From the NCBI RefSeq assembly GCF_014698505.1, contig NZ_JACJTD010000015.1, positions 1-64,000 on the forward strand: a stretch of DNA of 64,000 nucleotides, in the 5' to 3' direction. Positions within the stretch are counted from its first letter, which is position 1. The number at the start of each line of letters is the position of its first letter. A program made the position numbers and the translations under genes. Below, piece after piece: positions 7,478-16,724 of the stretch. The stretch comes from Nostoc foliaceum FACHB-393 (GTDB lineage Bacteria > Cyanobacteriota > Cyanobacteriia > Cyanobacteriales > Nostocaceae). The notes under the pieces are model-generated. The model was not told the origin of the DNA and made no database searches. It saw only the letters and a program-made list of their open reading frames with translations.

Positions 7478-9040
7478 TTGAAACTTGTATCTGATCCAGC
7501 GATCGCTAACAAAATTCGTAAAATGAACCAGCGGGTACGCTGGCAAGATCCGTTAATTGTAGAACGGGGTATCGACCAAACTCGGCTGGTGTTGGAAGAT
7601 GGGCAAACAGACAATTCTGAGTTCTCATTTTTAGTTGTAGGTGATAGTGGTTCCGGCAAGCACCGAGGACACAATCCCCAGCGACAGGTGGCTGAAATGA
7701 TGCTGCCCCATCACAACGAATCCCGTTTTATGTTGCATATGGGGGATGTGATCTATTTAGTGGGATCGAGTGAATACTACCAGCAGAACTTCATCCAGCC
7801 CTATCGAGAGTTTATTTTGGGGGGAAACCATCCCAAAGGTATTGCCTATGACCAGATGGTTTTTAAGCTGCCCATTTTACCTGTACCGGGAAATCACGAT
7901 TACTATAACTTGCCGATTCTCTTGAGCTTTGCCTCCCTAACAACATTACCCATTCGTCGCCTGTTGCGATCGCGGTTAGACCTAGATGTGGGCTTGCATG
8001 GCTCAGGAACTGGTAAGGCATACGCACGGGCGTTTCTGGACTATCTCAAGGCGTTTCAACTTCCAGAAGAGTTAGCCAACCACTTAGATAAGTACTACAC
8101 AGCCAAGACAGATACAGGTCGTTGTCTTTGCTATGAACCTGGGCATTTTACCCGCCTTCCCAATCGCTACTACACTTTTCGCTATAACGGGATTGATTTC
8201 TTTGCCTTGGATTCTAATACATTTAACGATCCACCGCCCCTACCTAAAACAAAAGAAGGTAACGCCGATCGCAGAATCTTAGAAAAACGTCGTGAAGATT
8301 TAGAGCAAGAAAAGCTGCAAATCATTGAAACTTCAGCCAAGCTTCGTCCAGAAAACCCCAGCGAAGCCGACCAATTAGACGACTTTCACGCCAAACTGTC
8401 ACAAATTGAAGAAATTATTGTTGATATCGACAAGCAATTAGCTGTTGATAAAACCACGCTGACTGACACTGAACAACTAGACTGGCTCAAGCAAAGATTA
8501 ATTGAATCTTGGAATAACTCTGAAGTTCGGGGAAGAGTGATTTATTTCCATCATCCTCCCTATGTAACTGAAGCCACAAAGTGGCAACAAGCACAAACTC
8601 TGATAATTCGCGATCGCCTCCGTGGTGTGCTGGATGCGGTAGCTAAAGAAATAGGTTCCCTAACTCAGGGGCGTTCTTTGGTCGATTTGGTATTAAACGG
8701 TCACGCCCACTGCTTGGAACATCTAGAGACAATGGATACAGGACACGCTGATTCTCATATCCACTGGATTGTTTGTGGCGGTAGCGGCTTTAGTTTGCGC
8801 CGCCAGCGAATTGAGGGAGCAGATTTGATGGAGACTTTTGGCAATGAAAATAGATTAGTGGCGCGATCGCATCTCTTCATTGGTCGCAACGGTGAAGGTT
8901 CTCAGAAGCGACGACCTTACTCAGGTTTACGCATTGACGTTAAAGGCGATGGTCAACCCAAGTTCATTGTCCGTCCCTTGGTTGCCGAATGGTATCAGCG
9001 GCAATGGCATCATCGTGAACTTGAACCCTTGATTATCTAG
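7478..9040 (+). CDS. Calcineurin-like metallophosphoesterase
   Basis: A 520-residue enzyme with the five metal-ligand blocks of the calcineurin-like fold: GDSG (D56), GD at 89-90 in HMGDVIY, GNHD near 138-141, the histidine pair in YFHHPPYV (about 365) and GHAHCLEH (about 410). About 80 residues of charged helix (260-340) are inserted between the middle motifs. The start is TTG, supported by AGGAG nine bases upstream; the next ATG lies 15 codons inside. It has no signal peptide, so it is probably cytoplasmic. The substrate is unknown. The GDSGSGK string is metal-binding, not a P-loop. Confidence 0.82.
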   Translation: MKLVSDPAIANKIRKMNQRVRWQDPLIVERGIDQTRLVLEDGQTDNSEFSFLVVGDSGSGKHRGHNPQRQVAEMMLPHHNESRFMLHMGDVIYLVGSSEYYQQNFIQPYREFILGGNHPKGIAYDQMVFKLPILPVPGNHDYYNLPILLSFASLTTLPIRRLLRSRLDLDVGLHGSGTGKAYARAFLDYLKAFQLPEELANHLDKYYTAKTDTGRCLCYEPGHFTRLPNRYYTFRYNGIDFFALDSNTFNDPPPLPKTKEGNADRRILEKRREDLEQEKLQIIETSAKLRPENPSEADQLDDFHAKLSQIEEIIVDIDKQLAVDKTTLTDTEQLDWLKQRLIESWNNSEVRGRVIYFHHPPYVTEATKWQQAQTLIIRDRLRGVLDAVAKEIGSLTQGRSLVDLVLNGHAHCLEHLETMDTGHADSHIHWIVCGGSGFSLRRQRIEGADLMETFGNENRLVARSHLFIGRNGEGSQKRRPYSGLRIDVKGDGQPKFIVRPLVAEWYQRQWHHRELEPLII

Positions 9041-9079
9041 TAACATACTTCTCGAAATATTGTCCCCATAAATATAAAC

Positions 9080-9102
9080 AGAGACGCAGTGATTGCGTCT
9101 CT
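9080..9102. terminator. Terminator hairpin between convergent genes
   Basis: AGAGACGCA and TGCGTCTCT form a perfect 9-bp stem with a 5-base loop between the ends of two convergent genes. It belongs to a dispersed hairpin family also seen at 32768-32794 and 52039-52063. Confidence 0.6.
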
Positions 9103-9163
9103 AAAAATCGCCTATTTAGCCTTCTGAAGTGTTAATTGCATCCAACAAAAAGGATGATGTTAA

Positions 9164-9571
9164 TTAAATTATTCCTGGGCCTCTACCGCGTTTGTCACCT
9201 TTATCGGTCAACTTGCCTTCCTCGTCCTGATTTATTTCTCCGAGTTCTTCAACGCGTTGGGCGGTATCTTCAGCTGCTTGTTTGCGTGCATCGCCCGGTT
9301 CTTCGTAATACATTTCCGGTTCAACTGCATAGTTGTTCAACAAACCTTCTTTGTCCACGGTGTATCCATCAGTGGTGCGTACACTTCCTGGATCAGTTTG
9401 GTCATCCGTAGGGGCATCTGCCTCCCTTTCTTCTGTGGGGAGTGTTTTGTAGAGATTTCCCTCTCTTTCCATTCGAGCAGCTGTTTCCGCTGGGATAATG
9501 CCGCGATCATATGTATCTACTTCAGCTCGGTCAGATGAATCTATATCTCTCTTAACTGCTTCATTAGCCAT
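9164..9571 (-). CDS. Hydrophilic conserved protein, unknown function
   Basis: A 135-residue, strongly charged protein rich in Glu, Asp, Lys and Arg with no hydrophobic segment and a Gly/Arg-rich end (DKGDKRGRGPGII). I do not recognise a named domain. Composition suggests a largely unfolded cytoplasmic protein of the kind that accumulates in desiccation or osmotic stress. Its neighbours on the same strand (CAAD, BON and YflT proteins) point the same way, but each has its own spacing, so this is a neighbourhood rather than a clear operon. Confidence 0.6.
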   Translation of the reverse strand: MANEAVKRDIDSSDRAEVDTYDRGIIPAETAARMEREGNLYKTLPTEEREADAPTDDQTDPGSVRTTDGYTVDKEGLLNNYAVEPEMYYEEPGDARKQAAEDTAQRVEELGEINQDEEGKLTDKGDKRGRGPGII

Positions 9572-9754
9572 AATTTATGTCCTCGTTAAAGAATCTATTA
9601 AATAACTTCAAAACCTAGATTAGGCTGTTTTTCATTTCCGTTCTACTATCTTTAGAAGGGATTTTAAACTAAATATAATGTTATGTTCTCTATCTTTTGA
9701 TGTATCCGAAAGATTAAGATTAAGTCCGGTTAAATACTTGTAATTTACCTTCAT

Positions 9755-9783
9755 TAACAAAACAAGGGGCATTAAGCCCCTTG
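9755..9783 (-). terminator. Rho-independent terminator after the CAAD gene
   Basis: Read on the minus strand, CAAGGGGC and GCCCCTTG form an 8-bp GC-rich stem with a 5-base loop followed by TTTTGTT. It ends the leftward CAAD-domain transcript 52 bp after its stop. Confidence 0.8.
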
Positions 9784-9834
9784 CCAAAGTAGACAAACTT
9801 CCATTCCAGTGAACTAGTTTAATGGTTTGGAAAT

Positions 9835-10269
9835 TTATTCGCCTACAAATTGGTTTTTCAGCGATTGAATTTCATCGGCTAATTCTTGCCGAGTTGAAGC
9901 TTTAAGTAGATAACGGGAAATAAACCAAGCGGCGTAACCAATACCAATTAACTCAAAAGTCGGTGATAGTAGCGGAATATCATTGATGGCATCCAGTAGT
10001 GCAAGTACTACCTTGGCCGTAACAATCGCCGCCAAAATTAAACCAACAGTTGTTAGAGGCTGCTTGTAATCTTGAAAAAATCGACCTAAGTATTCGGGGA
10101 GTTGCTCCAAAAATTGAGAAACTTGTCTGCTAATTTGCTGCCATTGTGATTCAGGTTCAGCTGCTGGTGGTAACTTTGGCAAGTTTGCAGTATCTGTACC
10201 TTCAAGTGCTAGCGTACCTTCTGAGAAGGAGGCATTAATGGATTCACGTTGCTGTTGTTCAGTTTCCAT
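9835..10269 (-). CDS. CAAD-domain thylakoid membrane protein
   Basis: A 144-residue protein with an acidic N-terminus, an amphipathic helix (about 45-65), two membrane helices (about 72-92 and 100-122) and a C-terminal charged helix (TRQELADEIQSLKNQF). This is the cyanobacterial CAAD module, first described as an appendage of aminoacyl-tRNA synthetases and related to plant CURT1 thylakoid-curvature proteins. Here it stands alone, so a membrane-shaping or anchoring role in thylakoids is likely. It has its own terminator downstream. Confidence 0.8.
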   Translation of the reverse strand: METEQQQRESINASFSEGTLALEGTDTANLPKLPPAAEPESQWQQISRQVSQFLEQLPEYLGRFFQDYKQPLTTVGLILAAIVTAKVVLALLDAINDIPLLSPTFELIGIGYAAWFISRYLLKASTRQELADEIQSLKNQFVGE

Positions 10270-10464
10270 AGTTTTATTTTCGGCAATTACAAGAGTTTCT
10301 ATAACTGACTGATCGTCAATAAATATAATTATTAAGGTCGTCAGTTGTCAATTATTAATGGTCAGTAATAAGTATAACTGACCACTAAAACTGAGTAGGG
10401 GCATCTAAATTTATTTATGATTTATTTATGCCTACATACTCACTTGGATTTATTGTTAGCTACC

Positions 10465-10923
10465 TTAGCTTTGTGGAGGTGCAACAGTTGCTTTAACAAC
10501 TACAGTTTTAACACCTTTAATTTCCTTAGCTAAACGTTCAATTTTAGCCAATTCCTGCTGATTATTTACAGTTCCTGCGACAGTGACAGTTCCATCATCT
10601 GCTGCATCAACTGTTAGTTGACCCTTGGGTATGTTTGCCTCCAACTTGGAGCGAACTTCACTTGCTAGGTCACCTGTAGCTCTTTGTGTATCGCCACCAG
10701 TGGCATTATTTCGCTGTTCGCGGGCACGGATATCAGAATCAAGTTGTCTTCTGCGAACTTCACTTTGAGCGTCTTGTTGAGCCGCTTGTGTTGTTTGTGC
10801 AGTTGGTGCAGTTGGTGCTTCGTCAGGAGCGGGCGCAGTCACAGTTGTTTTAGAAGCGTTATCACAAGCCGCAACACCAAAAACTAGAAGGCAACTAATT
10901 AAGAAAGGAGTTAGCTTTTGCAT
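10465..10923 (-). CDS. BON-domain lipoprotein
   Basis: A 152-residue lipoprotein. The signal peptide ends in the lipobox VAAC (C20). A Pro/Thr/Ala-rich linker (24-50) leads to a charged segment AQSEVRRRQLDSDIRAREQR (52-71) and then a BON domain (about 85-150) with the VTVAGTVNNQQELAKIERLAKEIKGV pattern. BON domains bind membranes or act in osmotic stress (OsmY family), so a periplasmic or outer-membrane stress role is likely. The charged segment recurs twice at the C-terminus of the caspase-like protein encoded at 22039-23565. It lies between the CAAD and YflT genes on the same strand. Confidence 0.82.
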   Translation of the reverse strand: MQKLTPFLISCLLVFGVAACDNASKTTVTAPAPDEAPTAPTAQTTQAAQQDAQSEVRRRQLDSDIRAREQRNNATGGDTQRATGDLASEVRSKLEANIPKGQLTVDAADDGTVTVAGTVNNQQELAKIERLAKEIKGVKTVVVKATVAPPQS

Positions 10924-11054
10924 ATGTTTAATTCTGAATCGGAAAGTGAAATTTGTGGAGTTTGTTGATATTCACGGCATAAGTGAGGAGCAAAGCTTTT
11001 ATTTACTTGCTCCTGTAATTTCAGGAAATTGGTGTGAGTGACAACTAGCTTGGG

Positions 11055-12329
11055 TTAGAGCGTTTCATCCCGACGGTCAACAATGACTACAGCAGGATCG
11101 TCTCTATGAAGGTCTGTTGAGTAATTGGTGCGATCGCTAACTGCGGTATCGTGATGCATCACTCGGTCTAAACCTGAGCGATGTTCGCCTAAATCAGTAG
11201 CATCATAGGTGGCAAATTCTTCAATACCGCGACGGTTGAGAATTGCTTCTGCTTGGTGGATTTCAGCTTGCGTACCATCGATAATTACCAAGTAGTCGCC
11301 TCTTTGGAAGCGATCATTATATACTCGCGCCTTGTCTTCAGGAATTCCCAAGCCAACGAGTCCGCCAACAAGACCCCCAGCCGCTGCGCCAATCGCACCG
11401 CCAGCCACTGTTGATGCCAAAGCGGTCGCTGCTGCACCACCTGCAATCACAGGCCCGACTCCAGGAATCGCTAAAGTTCCAAGACCAACTAATAAACCAG
11501 TTAAGCCACCTAGTACGCCACCTGTAGCAGCTCCAGCTTTTACACCCTCGTCTGCTTTATTTCCTGTCCCGACATTTTTATCTACATCTACACCAGCGAT
11601 CCCATGACCGCTTGTATCTTTGGCAATGATGGAGACTCTACTTAAAGGAAAACCTGCATCTCGTAATTCTGTTAGTGCTGCTTCTGCATCTCGGCGATGA
11701 GAAAAGACTCCAATCGCGCGTCTGGCAACACCACTATGAGCAACATTAGAAGTTGGAGCAACATAATCAGCATTTGCAGTTCTAGCATCTGGGTTGTCAT
11801 AAATGCCAAACTCTTCGACACCCCGCTGATGCAAAATTGCTTCTGCTCTGGCAATTTCTGTATCTGTACCATCTAGGATCACTAAATAGTGTCCTCGTCT
11901 GACGCGTTCGTCGTAAACTCTGGCTCGTTCTTCAGGAATTCCTAAACCAATCAATGCACCAAGCAAACTACCAGCTACTGCGCCAATACCTGCTCCAGCG
12001 AGAGTAGTAGCTAAGGTGGTTGCGGCGGCTCCAGCCAGCATAATTGGCCCGATTCCAGGAATTGCCAAAGTACCAAGACCGACTAATAAGCCAGTCAATC
12101 CGCCCAAAGCACCACCTGTAGCTGCTCCGACTTTAGCGCCTTCGTCAGATTTATCACCAACGCGATCGCGTACTTCAGCGCCAGCAATATCATCTCTGTC
12201 TCCATCCTGCGTAATGACAGAGACTCTGTTCATGTCAAAGCCAACTTTTTTTAATTCATGTAGCGCATGTTCAACATCTCGGCGATGAGAAAATACACCA
12301 ACAGCACGTTTATGTACACCTACAACCAT
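11055..12329 (-). CDS. Duplicated YflT/GSP17M-type stress protein with glycine zippers
   Basis: A 424-residue protein made of two tandem copies (about 8-178 and 203-383) of the same unit. Each unit is a YflT/general-stress-17M-like domain (VGVFSHRRD.E.AL.EL...GF...RVS), then a glycine-zipper hydrophobic stretch (GGLTGLLVGLGTLAIPG) and a closing YDERVRRGHYLVILDGT segment. The two copies remain very similar, so the duplication is fairly recent or under strong constraint. The hydrophobic part should insert in or associate with membranes. Family members are stress-induced; the biochemical role is unknown. It is transcribed away from the repeat-rich membrane protein on the other side of a 698-bp AT-rich spacer. 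Confidence 0.78.
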   Translation of the reverse strand: MVVGVHKRAVGVFSHRRDVEHALHELKKVGFDMNRVSVITQDGDRDDIAGAEVRDRVGDKSDEGAKVGAATGGALGGLTGLLVGLGTLAIPGIGPIMLAGAAATTLATTLAGAGIGAVAGSLLGALIGLGIPEERARVYDERVRRGHYLVILDGTDTEIARAEAILHQRGVEEFGIYDNPDARTANADYVAPTSNVAHSGVARRAIGVFSHRRDAEAALTELRDAGFPLSRVSIIAKDTSGHGIAGVDVDKNVGTGNKADEGVKAGAATGGVLGGLTGLLVGLGTLAIPGVGPVIAGGAAATALASTVAGGAIGAAAGGLVGGLVGLGIPEDKARVYNDRFQRGDYLVIIDGTQAEIHQAEAILNRRGIEEFATYDATDLGEHRSGLDRVMHHDTAVSDRTNYSTDLHRDDPAVVIVDRRDETL

Positions 12330-13027
12330 TATTTTGTCTCCTCAGCAAAAATCAATTATTCACTAATTTATAGCTCCTAATAACCCTTATTTATACATGT
12401 TTTTATTTCATTTTCATCAATCGCTTGGAAGAATTTTTATCTCTATCATTAGACATAGGTGTTTTTATCTAAAGTTAGTAGAAAGCTTTAAGTATCAAAT
12501 AAATCATGTCTTATAAAATAAAGTTTCAACTATCATTATTAGTTTTTTAACTAATTGAATTTAACTAAAAAATTATTTGTTGAATATAAGTTACAACAAA
12601 GGCATTTAACTATATCTAGGTTTAACTTGATGGAGAAAATGCTTTATAAAAATAAAATTTAATTTAACGAGCAGAATTAGGTTGGATATTGACCTAAAAT
12701 GCTTATATATTCAGGCTTTATACCCCTTACTTCTCTTTATAAAGCTGGATTAAGCTCCACTTTATAAAACAGACTTTGGTTTTTTTAGGTAAAAAATAAC
12801 ACCAATTCCAATTTAGCTAATTTCATAAAATTGTGAAAAAGTTACCAAGACATATATTGTTTTATTTTAATTTTAACTAATAAAACAATATGTTTTTTTC
12901 TAAAATACGACTTTTGGCAAACAAACTTCTTACCTAAGAAAGTGCCAGATTATATAACTGAGAATTAAATTGATAAGTAAGCCATTTTATCAATGGTTAT
13001 TTAAATGATAGCAAGTGAGAAAATTCT
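12330..13027. other. AT-rich divergent intergenic region
   Basis: 698 bp between two divergent stress-type genes with no convincing coding frame. It is very AT-rich and holds one hairpin at 12736-12768 (TTTATAAAG stem) followed by a T-rich run, which could belong to the leader of the rightward gene. Promoters of both neighbours must lie here, but I cannot place them. Confidence 0.5.
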
Positions 13028-16000
13028 ATGTTTCAAAATGTTTTAACTATTTGGGGATGGAACTGGCAACCTTTGGGATTAGCGCCAATAACTTTAGCCC
13101 AGGAAGTACTAACGCCAGAAGAAACATCAGTTCTTTTTTCTGGCCCTAAATTTTTGGTAGCATTGGTGGCTGGGGTCGTAATGGCATTTGCCTTTCAATT
13201 GTTATTCACAAACTTTTCAGTCGCTGTAGGAATTTCATCTTGGGAAATTGATTCAGATTCTGATGATGAATCAGAAAGCTTGGGTAGTAAAATTCGTGAT
13301 GTTCAAACCAAGGTTGGTTCTTGGGCATTAATAACCGCTAGCATTGCATTATTTATTGCTTGTTTTCTAGCGGTAAAACTTAGCTTAATCGAAAGTGCAT
13401 TTTTAGGAGCAATTATTGGTGTAGTCATCTGGTCTAGCTATTTCTCACTGGTAATTTGGTTAGGTTCATCGGCAGTAGGTTCTTTAATTGGTTCTATCGC
13501 TAATACTGTTACTTCAGGTTTTCAAGCTCTGATGGGTACAGCAACTGCTGGTATCGGTGCTAATACTGCAAAAAAACAGTTGGTTTCTACCGCTGAAGAT
13601 ATTACAGCCGCAGTCCGGCGGGAATTAACTTCAGGTTTTGATCCTGAAGGTATTAGAAATACGCTCCAAAGTTCCTTAGGCTCTTTGCAATTGCCAAAGC
13701 TGGACATCAAAGAAATTCGGAGTCAATTTGACCAGTTGCTTAAAGATACAGATTTGCAATCTGTTGCTAATAGCGACCTATTGCAAAACATTAATCGCCA
13801 AACATTTGTTGATTTAATCAGCAATCGTACAGATTTATCTAAAGAAGATATAAATCGCATTGCTGATCAATTTGAAGGCGCTTGGCAACAAGCTTTAAAC
13901 CGCAAAAATCCCACAGAACAAGTAATTAATTTGCTCAAGTCTGCTACTCCCGAAGAACTGAATTCAGAGCAATTAGGGGAACGGCTTCAAGAACTGGTTA
14001 CAGTCGGAGGTGGTAATGGCAAGCAAAGTAATGGTGTAATGAAGCAAGCTATGCGATATGGCTTGAGTGCTGCTGTACCAGCAGTTTTGGATCGGGTAAA
14101 CCTTTCCAATATAGATGTGAACAAAATTACAACTCAGTTGCAAAAGCTGAAAGAAAAAGTTCAAGATGTCGATGTCGATCAAATCACAGAACAACTTCAA
14201 AAGCTTAGAGAACAAGCAACTGAGCAAGTATCTGCAAGATTGCCAATATCGCTTGAGAACACGATTAAAGCGGATGTAGAAGACTACATATTAAATTCCT
14301 TTCCTTGGCATTTTAACCGCATTACCCTAAGAGATGAATTTAAAGAAGTCATCTATGACGTTAATGCAGATCCAACAACTGTGAGACGGGAGTTGGAAGA
14401 ACTGAATCAAGAATATTTCACTAACTTGCTAAACCAACGGGGTGATATCAGCGAAGCCAGGGTGAAAGAAATCGCCGAACAAATGGAAAGCGATCGCCAG
14501 GAAGTTTTAGAAACTGTAAAACAGGCCCAAGCGCGAGAAAAAGGGCAAGATTTCCGCAGCCGCATCGAAGATTATCTGCGTTCAACGGGGAAAGAAGAAC
14601 TCAATCCTGAAGGTATTGAACGGGACTTTGCAACATTGTTGGAAGATCCAGAAGCTGGCTTTGAAGATTTAACTAGCCGCTTCGGGCAATTTGACCGTGA
14701 TACTTATGTACAATTGCTCCAGCAACGTCAAGATATCAGCGAAGAAGAAGCTAATAATATTGTTAGTCAACTCGAACGCAACCGCGATAATTTCTTGAAT
14801 CGTGCTAGAGAATTGCAAGAACAAGCAAAAGCGAGAGCCGATGAACTACGCCAAAGAGTTGAAGACTATCTGCGGAATACTAATAAAGACGAACTAAATC
14901 CCGAAGCTATCAAACGTGAGTTTAGAGTTTTATTAGACGATCCGCAAGCCGGAATTAGCCAATTGACTTCGCGCTTATCGCAATTTGATCGGGATACATT
15001 GGTACAATTGCTCACTCAGCGTCAAGATTTGAGCGAAGAACAGGTAAACCAAATTCTCGATCAGATTGAAGCAGTCCGAGATAGTATTTTGCAAGTACCG
15101 CAACAGGCGAGAGAACAGTACGAAAAAACGACGAAAGCGATCGCAGACTACCTCCGCAATACCAATTTGGAAGAACTTGATCCCGAAGGAATCAGAGCCG
15201 ATTTGGAAAAATTACTCAATGATCCTAAAGCAGGAGCATTAGCATTGCGCGATCGCTTGTCTCACGTTGATCGAGAAACCTTGGTTAAACTTGTGAGTCA
15301 ACGGGGAGATTTGAGCCAAGAGCAGGTTAATCAGATCATTGATCGGGTACAAGATACGATTGGTGATATTGTGAGAGCGCCACGCCGTTTAGCAAAACGT
15401 ACCACTCAAGTAGCTCTAGATTTTGAAGGCAATCTTGAAGATTACTTGCGAAATACTAACAAAGAAGAACTCAACCCAGAAGCAATTAAACGCGATTTGC
15501 AATTGCTGCTATCTTCTCCCCGCGCTGGAATTGGGAGTTTAAGCGATCGCGCCTCCAAATTTGACCGATCGACAATTGTGGCGCTGTTATCTCAACGGGA
15601 GGATATCTCAGAAGAGGAAGCTAACCGAATTGTGGATCAAATTGAGTCTGTTCGGAGTTCGATTGTCGAACAATTCCAGCAGATCCAGCAGAGAGTGCAA
15701 TCAGTACTTGATGGAGTTTTTGCTAGAGTTCGTAACTATCTCAACTCGTTGGATCGTTCGGAACTCAACTATGAAGGCATTAAGCAAGACTTTGCTAAAG
15801 TGTTCGACGATCCGCAAGCTGGATTTGAAGCGTTGCGCGATCGCCTCAGTCAATTTGATCGTGACACCTTAGTTGCTGTCATCAGTTCTCGTGAGGATAT
15901 ATCTGAGGCAGATGCTAACCGCATTATTGACCAAATAGAAGCGGCACGGGATGGCGTACTCCAACGAGCCGAACGCATCCAGAAAGAAACGCAAAAACGC

Positions 16001-16159
16001 CTGAAAGCAATCCAAGAGCAAACTAAAAAGCAAGCCCAAGAAACCAAAAAAACCGTTGCAAATGCTGCATGGTGGTTATTTGGCACAGCTTTAACTTCCC
16101 TTGCAGCCAGTGCGATCGCTGGTGCGATCGCTGTCACTGGAATAACTCTACCTGGGTAA
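13028..16159 (+). CDS. Large membrane protein with seven ~85-residue repeats
   Basis: A 1043-residue protein. Three membrane helices lie near the N-terminus (about 43-64, 95-118, 125-147) and one at the C-terminus (about 1015-1040). Between them are about seven degenerate repeats of 80-90 residues. Each has a first half like DYLRNTNKEELNPEAIKRD and a second half like FDRDTLVQLLTQRQDLSEE, ending in a helix NQILDQIE. The last five are most alike; the first two are worn. Heptad-like charged linkers separate the units. I do not recognise a named family. The alternation of helices and the membrane ends suggest a long helical scaffold tethered at both ends. A strong terminator follows, and the neighbours are stress-type proteins. 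Confidence 0.7.
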   Translation: MFQNVLTIWGWNWQPLGLAPITLAQEVLTPEETSVLFSGPKFLVALVAGVVMAFAFQLLFTNFSVAVGISSWEIDSDSDDESESLGSKIRDVQTKVGSWALITASIALFIACFLAVKLSLIESAFLGAIIGVVIWSSYFSLVIWLGSSAVGSLIGSIANTVTSGFQALMGTATAGIGANTAKKQLVSTAEDITAAVRRELTSGFDPEGIRNTLQSSLGSLQLPKLDIKEIRSQFDQLLKDTDLQSVANSDLLQNINRQTFVDLISNRTDLSKEDINRIADQFEGAWQQALNRKNPTEQVINLLKSATPEELNSEQLGERLQELVTVGGGNGKQSNGVMKQAMRYGLSAAVPAVLDRVNLSNIDVNKITTQLQKLKEKVQDVDVDQITEQLQKLREQATEQVSARLPISLENTIKADVEDYILNSFPWHFNRITLRDEFKEVIYDVNADPTTVRRELEELNQEYFTNLLNQRGDISEARVKEIAEQMESDRQEVLETVKQAQAREKGQDFRSRIEDYLRSTGKEELNPEGIERDFATLLEDPEAGFEDLTSRFGQFDRDTYVQLLQQRQDISEEEANNIVSQLERNRDNFLNRARELQEQAKARADELRQRVEDYLRNTNKDELNPEAIKREFRVLLDDPQAGISQLTSRLSQFDRDTLVQLLTQRQDLSEEQVNQILDQIEAVRDSILQVPQQAREQYEKTTKAIADYLRNTNLEELDPEGIRADLEKLLNDPKAGALALRDRLSHVDRETLVKLVSQRGDLSQEQVNQIIDRVQDTIGDIVRAPRRLAKRTTQVALDFEGNLEDYLRNTNKEELNPEAIKRDLQLLLSSPRAGIGSLSDRASKFDRSTIVALLSQREDISEEEANRIVDQIESVRSSIVEQFQQIQQRVQSVLDGVFARVRNYLNSLDRSELNYEGIKQDFAKVFDDPQAGFEALRDRLSQFDRDTLVAVISSREDISEADANRIIDQIEAARDGVLQRAERIQKETQKRLKAIQEQTKKQAQETKKTVANAAWWLFGTALTSLAASAIAGAIAVTGITLPG

Positions 16160-16193
16160 AATACCTCCGTCATCAGGAATTTTGAAAAAATAC

Positions 16194-16236
16194 AAAGTGG
16201 TATTCAGGCTTTAAATCTGAATGCCACTTTTCTTTT
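16194..16236 (+). terminator. Rho-independent terminator
   Basis: A perfect 14-bp stem (AAAGTGGTATTCAG and its complement) with a 9-base loop, followed by TCTTTT. It lies 35 bp after the stop of the repeat-rich membrane protein. Confidence 0.88.
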
Positions 16237-16724
16237 GTATCAGCAATAAAACTATCGTAGCAATCCCATAATTGAGGCAAAAAATCCTTGAAAATCTTGT
16301 TTTTATTCTTTTTCAAAAGTTTAGTTACTCTCTAACTTTTTCTGCCGGAAGACAGAAGATTTAGGGCAAACATATATTAAAGCTACTGGCTTCGCTAGAA
16401 GCCAGTGAAAACAGAGTAAAAAACTTTGGCAAAGCCAGACTTAACCCCTTTTCCCAATGACTTGCTTCAAATATGTACAATTTACTGAAGTTGTTACAAA
16501 TCAAGATTTATGCTGCAATAAAGGAAACACATCTTAAATCGGCGCACCTCTTATAGTATTAAGGTATAGCCATAAAAGGAACAACCACAGTTAAATTTAA
16601 ATTACCTCGTCTAAGGTAGTTTTAACTATATTTATTCATAAAAATACTATGGGCAATAGTCCGTAGGTGTAACCAGTAGTCACCAGATTTGAGAACCTCA
16701 TTGATTAGATGGGGCATATAATAG
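16237..16724. other. Intergenic region upstream of hybrid kinase
   Basis: About 490 bp without a credible gene. It contains a perfect hairpin with 8-bp stem CTGGCTTC/GAAGCCAG near 16388-16407 and otherwise AT-rich sequence that should hold the promoter of the kinase gene. Confidence 0.45.

Noticed and set aside
7643..7663. GDSGSGK as a P-loop in the protein encoded at 7478-9040
   Set aside because: The remaining motifs (GD, GNHD, GHAH) show a metallophosphatase; the string is the first metal-binding loop.
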